DNA of 64,000 bases, taken from NCBI RefSeq assembly GCF_023217965.1, contig NZ_JALPSC010000002.1, forward strand, positions 124,001-188,000, read 5' to 3'. The position numbers and the translations under genes are program-made. This document shows, piece by piece, positions 1 through 8,967 of this stretch (its first letter is position 1; every line of letters starts with the position of its first letter). Source of the DNA: Prevotella sp. E13-27 (GTDB lineage Bacteria > Bacteroidota > Bacteroidia > Bacteroidales > Bacteroidaceae). The notes beneath the pieces were generated by a model. The model was given only the letters and a program-made list of their open reading frames with translations, ran no database searches and was not told the origin of the DNA.

Positions 1-37
1 AAACAATATAAACAACAAGAACAACAATATAGTACTA

Positions 38-2041
38 TTACAAGGTGATGCCTGTAAGTATGTCATCATCCACGAGGTTGGGCATGGTGACCTTTAGCCC
101 GGGTGTGCGCTCCATCTCTCGGCGTATGGCATCCATTGAGCCTTTGTTGCGTGCCCATGAACGGCGCGCTATACCATTGTTTACGTCCCAGAAGAGCATG
201 CTCTTTATTCGGCGCTCAGCCTCTTCGCTGCCATCGATGACCATTCCGAAGCCTCCGTTGATAACTTCGCCCCAACCAACACCGCCTCCATTGTGGATGC
301 TTACCCATGTAGCTCCGCGGAACGAGTCGCCAATGACATTCTGTACTGCCATGTCGGCACAGAACTGTGATCCGTCGTAGATATTTGATGTCTCGCGGAA
401 AGGTGAGTCGGTGCCGCTGACGTCGTGATGGTCGCGACCAAGGACTACTGGGCGGCTTATCTCTCCGCGGCGTATGGCATCGTTGAATGCCAATGCAATC
501 TTCGTACGTCCTTCGGCATCGGCATAGAGTATGCGTGCCTGTGAGCCAACCACGAGATTGTTCTTTCCTGCTTCGCGAATCCAGTGCAGGTTGTCGAGGA
601 GCTGGCCTTTGATGTCATCGGTGACATGGTGGCTCATCTCTTCAAGCACCTCTGCCGCCAAGCGGTCTGTTGTCTCCAGATCCTTTGGATTGCCAGATGA
701 GCATACCCAACGGAACGGACCGAAGCCGTAGTCGAAGAACAGTGGACCCATGATATCCTGCACGTAGCTCGGATAACGGAACTTCTTCCCTTGTCCCATC
801 ACATCAGCTCCAGCGCGGCTTGCCTCCAAGAGAAAGGCGTTGCCGTAATCAAAGAAGTACATACCGCGGTCTGCCAAGCGGTTTATGGCTGCCACCTGTC
901 GGCGCAGTGATGCCCTGACTGCTTCCTTGAAACGTTCAGGCTCTTCTGCCATCATCTTTTGTGACTCTTCAAGTGTATAGCCAACTGGATAGTAGCCACC
1001 AGCCCATGGGTTGTGAAGTGATGTCTGGTCGCTTCCGAGGTCAACATGTATGTCTTCGTTGGCCAGACGCTCCCATAGGTCAACAACATTGCCGACGTAT
1101 GCCATGGACACGACCTTTTTCTCTACAACTGCTTTCTTTATGGCGGGTATCAGTTCATCAAGACTTTCATGCAGTTCGTCCACCCATCCCTGTTCAAAAC
1201 GCTTTCGGGCTGCCTTTGGGTTAATCTCTGCTGTTACGCTTACCACACCCGCGATGTTGCCAGCTTTTGGCTGGGCACCGCTCATGCCACCAAGACCTGC
1301 TGTGACGAAGAGTGGAATCTTTTTCGTGGCTGTATCACAGCTAAATACACGACGTGCTGCATTAAGGACTGTTATTGTAGTGCCGTGGACAATGCCTTGC
1401 GGACCGATGTACATGTATGATCCGGCTGTCATCTGACCATACTGGCTGACGCCAAGAGCATTGTCGCGTTCCCAGTCATCGGGCTTTGAATAGTTCGGTA
1501 TCACCATGCCATTGGTGACCACCACGCGTGGTGCCTCCTTGTGTGAGGGAAATAGTCCGAGTGGATGACCGGAGTACATGACGAGCGTCTGCTCATCGGT
1601 AATCTCCGACAGATATTTCATCACCAACCGATATTGTGCCCAGTTCTGGAACACCGCACCGTTACCTCCGTAGGTTATCAGCTCATGAGGATGCTGTGCC
1701 ACGCGCGGGTCCAGATTGTTCTGGATCATCATCATTATTGCAGCAGCCTGCTGGCTCTTGTGAGGATATTCATCTATTGAACGCGCATACATAGGGTAGG
1801 TGGGGCGCAGACGGTACATGTAGATGCGTCCGTATTTCTTCAGTTCCTCAGCGAACTCTGGTGCGAGTTGTGCATGAAGGTGTTGTGGGAAGTAACGCAA
1901 TGCATTGCGAAGTGCCAAACGTTTCTCTTCTGGTGAGAGAATGTCTTTGCGTTTTGGGGCGTGGTTGATACTCGTGTCATATGGCGGCATTTCCGGCAAT
2001 ACCTTTGGAATGCCTAACTGTAGTTCTTCTTGGAATGTCAT
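38..2041 (-). CDS. hutU: Urocanate hydratase (urocanase)
   Basis: Converts urocanate to imidazolone propionate, the second step of histidine breakdown, in the cytoplasm with tightly bound NAD. The family signature GGNGAVFQNWAQY lies near residues 124-136 and the glycine-rich NAD-binding stretch TAGLGGMSGAQ near residues 246-256. At 667 residues it is the long form found in Bacteroidota rather than the roughly 555-residue form of Pseudomonas. It lies 24 bp downstream of ftcD on the same strand, so the two are probably cotranscribed. Other hut genes (hutI, hutH) would be expected to the left, outside the window. Confidence 0.96.
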   Translation of the reverse strand: MTFQEELQLGIPKVLPEMPPYDTSINHAPKRKDILSPEEKRLALRNALRYFPQHLHAQLAPEFAEELKKYGRIYMYRLRPTYPMYARSIDEYPHKSQQAAAIMMMIQNNLDPRVAQHPHELITYGGNGAVFQNWAQYRLVMKYLSEITDEQTLVMYSGHPLGLFPSHKEAPRVVVTNGMVIPNYSKPDDWERDNALGVSQYGQMTAGSYMYIGPQGIVHGTTITVLNAARRVFSCDTATKKIPLFVTAGLGGMSGAQPKAGNIAGVVSVTAEINPKAARKRFEQGWVDELHESLDELIPAIKKAVVEKKVVSMAYVGNVVDLWERLANEDIHVDLGSDQTSLHNPWAGGYYPVGYTLEESQKMMAEEPERFKEAVRASLRRQVAAINRLADRGMYFFDYGNAFLLEASRAGADVMGQGKKFRYPSYVQDIMGPLFFDYGFGPFRWVCSSGNPKDLETTDRLAAEVLEEMSHHVTDDIKGQLLDNLHWIREAGKNNLVVGSQARILYADAEGRTKIALAFNDAIRRGEISRPVVLGRDHHDVSGTDSPFRETSNIYDGSQFCADMAVQNVIGDSFRGATWVSIHNGGGVGWGEVINGGFGMVIDGSEEAERRIKSMLFWDVNNGIARRSWARNKGSMDAIRREMERTPGLKVTMPNLVDDDILTGITL

Positions 2042-2065
2042 AGTGATTTGAGGCTTTAGATTGTG

Positions 2066-3799
2066 TTATAGTTTGGATTCCACGATTTTGATAATCTCCT
2101 GTTCGGCGGCATTGGCTTTTTTTATAAGGTCGTTAGCCTTGGATATGAGCTCATCGGCAGTCGTGCGGTCTTTCAGTGAACCGGCGTTGATCTTCACGTT
2201 AAGACCAGCGCCAATAACAGCGGCACGTGCAGCCAATGCTCCCACGCCGGCATCGCTGACACTTGCTGGGTTGCCCTCTTGTGCCATGGCACGGCATATG
2301 TCAAATGTCCTGAAGCTGGCTTCCATGGTGTGGAGAGGCACTTGTGCAGCATAGAGCGTTGCCTCTTGAATAGCTTTGGAACGTGCAACTTTCTCCTCTT
2401 CGGTCTTCTTCGGCATGCCGAAAGCCTCCATGATGTGGTTGAAGGCAACGGTGTCCTCTTCCACCAGCGCGAGAAGCTCGTTCATAAGAACCTGTCCCTT
2501 TTCTGCCCATAGGCTGAACTCATGCCAACGATCATCCCATCCGACCTTATGTGACGACAGGTTTGCCACCATAGTGCCAAGAGCTGCGCCAAGCGCTCCC
2601 ATGTAGGCGGCAATGGTGCCACCGCCAGGGGCCGGACTTTCGCGTGATGTCTCTTCGGCAAAAGCCTTGACAGTAAGAGAGTTTAGGCCTTTTTCTTTAC
2701 TATCTTCCATCATGAACTCAATGACCTTCTCTTTCGGATTGAACGGCTTCAGGTCGTCGAGTCCCATGGACTTGATGGCTATCTTAATGATGTCGTCTTC
2801 GGGTATGCCCACGGAACGGTGCTGCTTCTCAAGAAAGTACTTGCCTGCATCAATAAGTGCACGTTTTGGCACCAAACCAACAATCTCAGTACCTGTGACA
2901 CGTATGCCACGGTTCTGCGCGCAGCGGCACACCTCGTCGAATGCCACATGAAGAGGTGTCACGTTGATGTTTGTCATGTTCATTGATACCTGTGCAATGC
3001 CATATTCATCGATGTACCAACCGATGGCTTTGGTGCATTTCAGTGTACCGGGAATCATCACTGGCTTTCCGCTTTCGTCAACGACAGGCTTTCCTGTTAT
3101 TGGGTTGCCCTCACGTTTTGGGCGACCTTTTTCGCGTACATCGAAAGCAATTGCGTTAGCGCGTCGTGTAGAAGTAGTGTTAAGATTCCAGTTCACGGCG
3201 ATAAGGAAGTCGCGTGCGCCAACAGCGGTGCAGCCGGTTCTAAGCAGAGACTCTGGCAATTGCGAATTCTCAATTCTCAATTCTCCATTCTCACCTATAG
3301 GCATGAAGTCTGGCTGTTTCTCTGGGTCGGTAAGCTTCTCTAGTAGAGCTTCGTACTCTCCTGCACGGCATACGGCAAGGTTCTTGCGCTCGGGCTTTAG
3401 TGCTGCTGCCTCGTAGGCATAGCAGGGTATGCCTGCCTCGTGAGCCATGCGCTCTGCCAGTTTGCGGGCGAGCACAGCGCACTCCTCAAGGGTGATGCCT
3501 GCAACGGGAATGAGTGGTAGTACATCGGTGGCACCCATGCGTGGATGAGCTCCGTGATGCTTGCGCATGTCGATGAGCTCACCTGCTTTCTTCGCTCCGC
3601 GAAAGGCGGCCTCTACCACAGCTTCCGGGGCCCCAACGAATGTCACTACCGTGCGATTGGTGGCTTCGCCAGGGTCTATGTCCAGCATACGAACCCCATC
3701 AACGCTTTCAATGGCATTCGTTATTTGCTTGATGATACTCATGTCGCGCCCTTCGCTGAAGTTGGGCACGCACTCAATAATTTGTTTTTCGTTAGTCAT
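2066..3799 (-). CDS. ftcD: Glutamate formimidoyltransferase / formimidoyl-THF cyclodeaminase
   Basis: Bifunctional enzyme that moves the formimino group of formiminoglutamate to tetrahydrofolate and then releases ammonia, feeding histidine carbon into the folate pool. The N-terminal transferase begins IIECVPNFSEGR and fills about 300 residues; the C-terminal cyclodeaminase domain (APGGGTIAAYMGALGAAL) fills the last 220 or so. I place the start at the ATG at 3799, giving 577 residues, because it puts the conserved motif close to the N-terminus; an in-frame ATG at 3832 adds eleven unconserved residues. An in-frame simple repeat at about 3265-3296 encodes GELRIENSQL between conserved blocks and looks like an insertion. 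Confidence 0.93.
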   Translation of the reverse strand: MTNEKQIIECVPNFSEGRDMSIIKQITNAIESVDGVRMLDIDPGEATNRTVVTFVGAPEAVVEAAFRGAKKAGELIDMRKHHGAHPRMGATDVLPLIPVAGITLEECAVLARKLAERMAHEAGIPCYAYEAAALKPERKNLAVCRAGEYEALLEKLTDPEKQPDFMPIGENGELRIENSQLPESLLRTGCTAVGARDFLIAVNWNLNTTSTRRANAIAFDVREKGRPKREGNPITGKPVVDESGKPVMIPGTLKCTKAIGWYIDEYGIAQVSMNMTNINVTPLHVAFDEVCRCAQNRGIRVTGTEIVGLVPKRALIDAGKYFLEKQHRSVGIPEDDIIKIAIKSMGLDDLKPFNPKEKVIEFMMEDSKEKGLNSLTVKAFAEETSRESPAPGGGTIAAYMGALGAALGTMVANLSSHKVGWDDRWHEFSLWAEKGQVLMNELLALVEEDTVAFNHIMEAFGMPKKTEEEKVARSKAIQEATLYAAQVPLHTMEASFRTFDICRAMAQEGNPASVSDAGVGALAARAAVIGAGLNVKINAGSLKDRTTADELISKANDLIKKANAAEQEIIKIVESKL

Positions 3800-3841
3800 A
3801 ATAATATTAGGTCTTAGTATTGCTGAATTCAAATAATCACT

Positions 3842-3973
3842 TCTCTATGAGCAAAGTTAAACATCTCTCTGAGCAAAGTTAAACATCTCTTCGAGTAAAG
3901 TTAAACTTCTCTTCGAGCAAAGTTAAACTTCTCTTCGAGTAAAGTTAAACATCTCTCAGAGTGAAGTATAAAG
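3842..3973. repeat. Six tandem copies of a 22-bp unit
   Basis: Six head-to-tail 22-bp units start at 3842, 3864, 3886, 3908, 3930 and 3952. On the plus strand the core is TCGAGYAAAGTTAAAC; the outer units are more diverged and the last one is degraded. Read on the minus strand, the strand of ftcD-hutU, units 1, 2 and 4 contain TAACTTTG, a perfect match to the Bacteroidota -7 consensus TAnnTTTG, while units 3 and 5 have TAACTTTA. The array fills the gap between mutS2 and ftcD. There are no spacers, so it is not a CRISPR array. Confidence 0.95.
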
Positions 3974-3977
3974 CAGG

Positions 3978-6569
3978 TTATCCAATATCTACAACTGTAA
4001 TACCTGCTCCGCCGAACTGAACGTGCTCATCACGGAAATGAGTTACGTTGGGTATTGTGGCGAGGTATTGGCGTATGAGTTGTCGAAGGATTCCTGAACC
4101 AGTGCCGTGGAGAATGCGCACACGGCTCATGCCAACCAAGATGGCATCGTCAATGAAATAGGTGATAGCGTTGATGGCTTCGTCGCCGCGCATGCCACGT
4201 ACGTCAATGTCTTGACGGAAGTTTAACTTGCGTGAGTCGATGGCAGCACGCGTGCTGCTCGACACCTGTCCGTAGCTTCCCATAATCTCCGTGTGGCGTT
4301 GATCTTTGGTGGTTGTCTCTTCTTTTTTAGGTGCCTTCGCCGACTCCAAACGATCGATGCGCATCTTCGTGCGCATTCCACCGAAGATTATAGTTGCCAT
4401 ATTTCCGTCGATATTCTCTATCTCTCCAACGGACGTGAGACCTTTTATACGGACAGTACTACCAACCTTTAACTGCTCTTGAGGCGAGGATGGTTTTGGG
4501 GACTCCTGTGCTTGTGACTGACTAGCTTCTCCTCCCTTGGGGAGCTGTTGAGTATTGGCTTTTCTTTTCTCTTCCTTCCTCTTCTTTCGCTCCTGTATCT
4601 GCCGCATCTTGCGTTCAATCATTTCGTCATTGGCTTTCGTGTCAATGTCGCTGACTTCCTGTTTGAATGCTTCGAGCTCTTCGCGAATACGCTTAGCAGC
4701 TTCTTTCTCCGCCTGCTGCTCACGAATCTCGCGGATGGCGTTCTCTATCTTACGGTTGCTTTCGCGAAGCAGTTCTTCTGCCTGCTCCTTGGCACGGCGA
4801 AGAATCTTCTTTCGCTCCTGTTCTATCTCCTCAATGTCTGCCTCCAGTCTCTCTCCCTTTGCTTCGAGGTTCTTTTCGTGTTGATGAATGGTCTGACGCT
4901 TACCTTCCCAATAGCGTTTGTCGCGCACTATGTCTTGCAGATACTTGTCGCTCTGTATATAGTCACGACCAACAATGTCTGATGCATCGCTGATGACTTC
5001 TTCAGGAAGACCTGTTTTGCGTGCAATCTCGATGGCAAAGCTGGAGCCAGGCTGACCGATGGAGAGTTGGAACAGCGCTTTCATCTCATGACGGTCATAG
5101 AGCATGGCACCGTTGACAACACCTTCGTGATCATCGGCAAAGTGCTTCAAGTTTTGATAGTGGGTTGTGATGACGCCGAATGCTTTCTTCTTCCAGAACT
5201 GCTTCAGCACAGCCTCGGCAATGGCGCCGCCGATGGTAGGCTCAGTACCACCACCGAACTCGTCGATGAGAAGTAAAGTGTGGTTGTCGCAGTAACGCAT
5301 CATCATCTTCATGTTCATCAGATGTGATGAATATGTTGAGAGGTCGTCTTCTATGCTCTGCTCGTCGCCTATGTCAATCATGATGTTATGGAATACTCCG
5401 CATGTGGAGCGCTCGCTCATGGGAACAGAGAGGCCGCATTGTAACATGTATTGCAGCAGACCGACGGTCTTCAGACAGACAGACTTACCACCGGCATTGG
5501 GACCGGAGATAATGAGGATTGACCCTTCTCTTTGCCTTTCACTTGAAGGTGTGGGGATATCCTTTAGCATTATCTCTAGTGGCACTACTTTCCTTCCTTG
5601 CTTCTCTAAAGAGAGCATAAGCAGTGGGTGAATGGCGTTAATCCAGTCTACGTGCGGATGACTCTCCACTTTTGGTTCAATGGCTTTTATCGTTTCTGCC
5701 AGTTCTGCTTTGGCATGTATGAGGTCTATGCGTGCCATGAACTGATATGATTCGAGGATTTCTTTTACGTAAGGCCGAACCTCATCACTGAACACGGTGA
5801 GTATGCGGACAATCTCGCGACGCTCTTCTGCCTCAAGCTCACGTACACGGTTATTGGCTTCAACAACCTCAGTAGGTTCAATGAACACTGTCTTTCCTGT
5901 GGCACTTTCATCGTGTACTATTCCGTTGATACGGCGTTTTACGCTTGGTGATACAGGTATCATAAGTCGTCCGTCGCGCATTGTAGGAGCTGCATCCTTA
6001 TCTACGAGTCCGTCGCGTTGTGCGGCGTGAAGAATGGTATAAAGTGTTCGCGAGATGCTACCTTCTGTCTTCTGCAGTTCATGACGTATGCTGGCGAGTG
6101 TCATCGTGGCACCGTCTTTTATTCGTCCGAACTTATCAATGATTGAGTCTATGCGGCGTATGATGGCGGGAAAAGTCTGTACGCCATCTGTCAGCCGTGA
6201 GAGGGCAGGGTAGGCGGGTGCCTCTTCTTCATCGTCTCGCTTCAGATAAGTCACCATCTTCTGTATGGTGTCGAGAGAACGACGCAGATCGAACAGCTCA
6301 TTCTCTTCGAAGTGGGTGCCAACAAGGCGTATGCGAGTCACTGATTCGCGTACATCGAAGAAATATTCAAGTGGAAAATCGTCGGTTGTGTTCTTCAGTA
6401 GGCGGAACTCTGTTACCTGTTGCAGCCATTCTCTTATCTCATCAGCATCAGTGGAGAGAGTCATCTCATCGACTTTCTCGCTGCCCAGCGTGCTGAGACA
6501 GCGTGCCTTCAGCAGTGAGCGAATCTCGCCAAATCCAATCTTATGTTCGTAGTTGTTAGGGTAAATCAT
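3978..6569 (-). CDS. mutS2: MutS2 family ATPase/endonuclease
   Basis: DNA-binding ATPase of the MutS2 branch, which lacks the mismatch-recognition domain of MutS. In other bacteria MutS2 acts on recombination intermediates or rescues stalled ribosomes. The Walker A motif GPNAGGKS is at about residues 356-363, followed by the MutS signature region (DEFGGGTEPTIGGA). A long charged coiled coil spans roughly 510-680. The C-terminal Smr nuclease domain (DVRGMRGDEA, RILHGTGSGILR) fills the last 80 residues. The total of 863 residues is slightly longer than usual because of a low-complexity linker rich in Lys, Gln and Ser before the Smr domain. Confidence 0.95.
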   Translation of the reverse strand: MIYPNNYEHKIGFGEIRSLLKARCLSTLGSEKVDEMTLSTDADEIREWLQQVTEFRLLKNTTDDFPLEYFFDVRESVTRIRLVGTHFEENELFDLRRSLDTIQKMVTYLKRDDEEEAPAYPALSRLTDGVQTFPAIIRRIDSIIDKFGRIKDGATMTLASIRHELQKTEGSISRTLYTILHAAQRDGLVDKDAAPTMRDGRLMIPVSPSVKRRINGIVHDESATGKTVFIEPTEVVEANNRVRELEAEERREIVRILTVFSDEVRPYVKEILESYQFMARIDLIHAKAELAETIKAIEPKVESHPHVDWINAIHPLLMLSLEKQGRKVVPLEIMLKDIPTPSSERQREGSILIISGPNAGGKSVCLKTVGLLQYMLQCGLSVPMSERSTCGVFHNIMIDIGDEQSIEDDLSTYSSHLMNMKMMMRYCDNHTLLLIDEFGGGTEPTIGGAIAEAVLKQFWKKKAFGVITTHYQNLKHFADDHEGVVNGAMLYDRHEMKALFQLSIGQPGSSFAIEIARKTGLPEEVISDASDIVGRDYIQSDKYLQDIVRDKRYWEGKRQTIHQHEKNLEAKGERLEADIEEIEQERKKILRRAKEQAEELLRESNRKIENAIREIREQQAEKEAAKRIREELEAFKQEVSDIDTKANDEMIERKMRQIQERKKRKEEKRKANTQQLPKGGEASQSQAQESPKPSSPQEQLKVGSTVRIKGLTSVGEIENIDGNMATIIFGGMRTKMRIDRLESAKAPKKEETTTKDQRHTEIMGSYGQVSSSTRAAIDSRKLNFRQDIDVRGMRGDEAINAITYFIDDAILVGMSRVRILHGTGSGILRQLIRQYLATIPNVTHFRDEHVQFGGAGITVVDIG

Positions 6570-6573
6570 GTTG

Positions 6574-6581
6574 CAAAAGTA
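6574..6581 (-). promoter_or_regulatory. -7 element close to mutS2 start
   Basis: The minus strand reads TACTTTTG, matching TAnnTTTG, and it ends only four bases before the mutS2 ATG at 6569. If used, the transcript would have almost no leader. I see no good -33 TTTG at the right distance, so this is weak. Confidence 0.4.
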
Positions 6582-6624
6582 AGAAAAAAAAACGAATTTG
6601 TGTGCTTTGTTACATATTTTTGTT

Positions 6625-6632
6625 TATATTTG
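6625..6632 (+). promoter_or_regulatory. -7 element of the DUF805 gene
   Basis: TATATTTG matches the Bacteroidota -7 consensus and lies 33 bp before the ATG at 6666. TTTG motifs at 6597 and 6606 are not at the ideal 23-25 bp start-to-start distance, so the -33 box is uncertain. Confidence 0.55.
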
Positions 6633-6665
6633 CACCTTGTAAGCAAACTTTAATAACACAAAACT

Positions 6666-7226
6666 ATGGCAAATTACAAAATGATTCCCACTTTAGGGTT
6701 TAGTGAAGCAGTAGAAAAGGCTTCAAAGAGATTATTGGATTTTAATGGCAGAAGCCGTCGTTCTGAATTCTGGTGGTGGATGCTCATTGTCTTGATTCTT
6801 AACATCGTTATGAGCCAATTGTTGAAATCTAATGTTTGGGCAAACATGTTAACTTCTACTGCAGTGATGTTTCTTGGCTTAAGTGTGACGGCTCGCCGCT
6901 TGCAGGATACTGGAAAAAGTGCATGGTTCGTTTATGTTAGCTATGGATTGGGTATATTGACAACTTTGTATATTCCATATTCAGGATACAACGAAATTCT
7001 TCAGGAGGTAGCACAGAAAAGTAGTAGCGCTGGTGAAAAGCTCTTGGAACAGTATATGGATGTGTTTGCCGTAGTGGGAACATTGACAATACTATGGATG
7101 ATTTCTTGCCTTGTTGTGGTAATCTTCTGCTGTATGGATGGAACAAAAGAGCCAAATAAATATGGTAAATCACCTAAATATATAATGGAAGAATCTGTCG
7201 CAGGCGATTTTGAGGAGGTAATGTAA
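6666..7226 (+). CDS. DUF805 family membrane protein
   Basis: A 186-residue inner-membrane protein with the DUF805 pattern: FNGRSRRSEFWWW near residues 27-39 followed by about four hydrophobic segments, with SVTARRLQDTGKSAW between helices two and three. The function of DUF805 is not known. It is a stand-alone gene: a promoter-like element lies upstream and a strong terminator directly downstream. Confidence 0.85.
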   Translation: MANYKMIPTLGFSEAVEKASKRLLDFNGRSRRSEFWWWMLIVLILNIVMSQLLKSNVWANMLTSTAVMFLGLSVTARRLQDTGKSAWFVYVSYGLGILTTLYIPYSGYNEILQEVAQKSSSAGEKLLEQYMDVFAVVGTLTILWMISCLVVVIFCCMDGTKEPNKYGKSPKYIMEESVAGDFEEVM

Positions 7227-7241
7227 TATAAATAAATACAT

Positions 7242-7284
7242 AAATAAAGACTGCTCGGCTTTCAAAGTCGAGCAGTCTTTATTT
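7242..7284 (+). terminator. Intrinsic terminator after the DUF805 gene
   Basis: A 16-bp perfect inverted repeat (AAATAAAGACTGCTCG and its complement) around an 11-base loop, ending in TTTATTT. The matching A-rich left arm means it could also act on the other strand. From here to 7536 I see no gene, only AT-rich sequence. Confidence 0.9.
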
Positions 7285-7536
7285 ATGTCATACTATTCAA
7301 TTACGACATTACTTCTATAATCTCTCCATATTTCGCATATTTCCGCCAAAAATATTTTTCCTGAATTTCGCGCGAGTTTTGGAGCTGTTCCCCAACTATC
7401 GCTGTTCAATAATTCTACTAAAAGGCGGTAAATTGTTAATGCTAAAATCAACCTGTGTGAAAACAGTAATATTACCTTTTAAACTATTTTTTTCCATTTT
7501 TTCTTTTAAAACTTTAAATAGTAAAAATATTTTTTG

Positions 7537-7545
7537 TAATTTTGC
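7537..7545 (+). promoter_or_regulatory. Probable -7 element of the DUF4421 operon
   Basis: TAATTTTGC fits TAnnTTTG plus the frequent following C. The -33 region has only TTTA at 7513. It would give a leader of about 135 nt before the ATG at 7688; that leader has no stop in the downstream frame back to 7586 but encodes nothing recognisable. Confidence 0.5.
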
Positions 7546-7687
7546 AAATGCATCTGCCTGTTGAGGCTATGAAGCACATAGTGACGTGTTGAGCTACGAG
7601 ATGGAGCACTTCATATTGAAAGGCGTTACTGACGCTTTGTTTTTGGTCGTTCAAAACTTCCACAATGTTTGTTGGATTGTATCAGTT

Positions 7688-8950
7688 ATGACATTCTATT
7701 CTAAACACCATTCCCTGTCTATCCCGAAAGGTTCGAACAGAACCCGCCGGAAGGCTTTGCTCGCGGTATGTATGCTGCTGTGCATACAGCCGGCGGCCAC
7801 TGCCAAGGAAACCGCCGACAGCGTGGAAGCGGACGGGAAGATGTCAGGGGTCATCAAGCAGGTGCTCGACAGGTTTAACCGCCCCCCACGCTACCTCGAC
7901 GACCGCTATGTGCGAAAGCCACCGACCAAGTTCATCATCACCCTGAGGGGCAGAGTGCAGCAGACCGGTGTGCGCATCAACGACTATTCGGAGTTGGATA
8001 CCGACTGGGGGCTTGCCAACAGAACACAGACCGACTTGCGTATGCAAGAGCGCCTCCATTACAAGATAGGAGGCTATATCACCTATTCAGGCATCCGTGC
8101 CGGACTGGGCATGAGCGTAGGGCGCAAGAGCGCCGAGAAGAGCACCTCCTTGTACCTCAGCTGCATCAACTCATACTACGGGCTTACAGCCCAATATAAC
8201 AATATCAAGGAGAAGGTGTCATCTGACGTGCATTCCACAGTGGACTATCATGGTGAGAACTACGAAAACGACTCCATGGAGGACGACACTTACATGGAGT
8301 CGGACTATCCTGCCGACATGCGCGAGATACAACTCGACGGCTACTATGCCTTCAACCGCCGCCGCTTCGCCTATACAGCCGTATATGGCGGCAGTGTCGT
8401 GCAGCGACGTTCTGCCGGCTCGTGGATGCTGGGAATGAAGTACCTCTATGGGCAGGTGAAGTTCGACTCCAGGGAATCCATTTTCCCCATCTACGTCGGC
8501 GGCATCACACGGTTTACCACCCAACAGTTGTCCGTAGGCGGAGGCTACAGTTACAACCTCGTACTCCTGAACCGTGACGAAAGCGGTCCACTCCTGCGCG
8601 GTCTCCGCAACCTCACTTTCAACGCCACCTTCATGCCGATGATCACCATGTTCAATCCGCTCACCATCTATTACGACAAAAACCTCGTGGAATGGTTCGG
8701 CTATGAAACCGACCATCGCACTCGCAAGTCACATCCGGAACTCAACTACACTGCCACGACGGGCATGGCACTGAGCATCGACCGCTTCAGTTTCGTCGTC
8801 AAAGTCCACTACGACAACTTCCGCTTCAACACAGGCTTACGGAATGAGAACCAGAACAAACTGGGCGATGAGTATGCCATGCAGAAGAACCGCATGAAAG
8901 GGCGCTTCTTCAACTGGGGCGTGAGGGCAGATTTTCAAATGAAGTTTTAA
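7688..8950 (+). CDS. DUF4421 outer-membrane beta-barrel protein
   Basis: A 420-residue secreted protein. From the ATG at 7688 it has a basic N-terminus (RTRRKALL) and a hydrophobic stretch ending QPAATA, a normal signal peptide, which is why I prefer this start over the in-frame ATG at 7586. The body has alternating aromatic/polar strands and the DUF4421 pattern (LDDRYVRKPPTKFIITLRGR, FNRRRFAYTAVYGGSVVQRRSAGSW), pointing to an outer-membrane barrel of unknown role. It ends 17 bp before the clostripain-like gene, so the two are probably cotranscribed. Base composition is visibly richer in G+C than the flanking genes. Confidence 0.82.
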   Translation: MTFYSKHHSLSIPKGSNRTRRKALLAVCMLLCIQPAATAKETADSVEADGKMSGVIKQVLDRFNRPPRYLDDRYVRKPPTKFIITLRGRVQQTGVRINDYSELDTDWGLANRTQTDLRMQERLHYKIGGYITYSGIRAGLGMSVGRKSAEKSTSLYLSCINSYYGLTAQYNNIKEKVSSDVHSTVDYHGENYENDSMEDDTYMESDYPADMREIQLDGYYAFNRRRFAYTAVYGGSVVQRRSAGSWMLGMKYLYGQVKFDSRESIFPIYVGGITRFTTQQLSVGGGYSYNLVLLNRDESGPLLRGLRNLTFNATFMPMITMFNPLTIYYDKNLVEWFGYETDHRTRKSHPELNYTATTGMALSIDRFSFVVKVHYDNFRFNTGLRNENQNKLGDEYAMQKNRMKGRFFNWGVRADFQMKF

Positions 8951-8967
8951 CCAATGTAATAAAGACA

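Noticed and set aside
3842..3973. CRISPR array
   Set aside because: Units are directly adjacent with no spacers, and no cas genes are present.
8219..8716. Large minus-strand frames opposite the DUF4421 and C11 genes
   Set aside because: GC-rich shadows; the plus-strand proteins have clear domains and signals.
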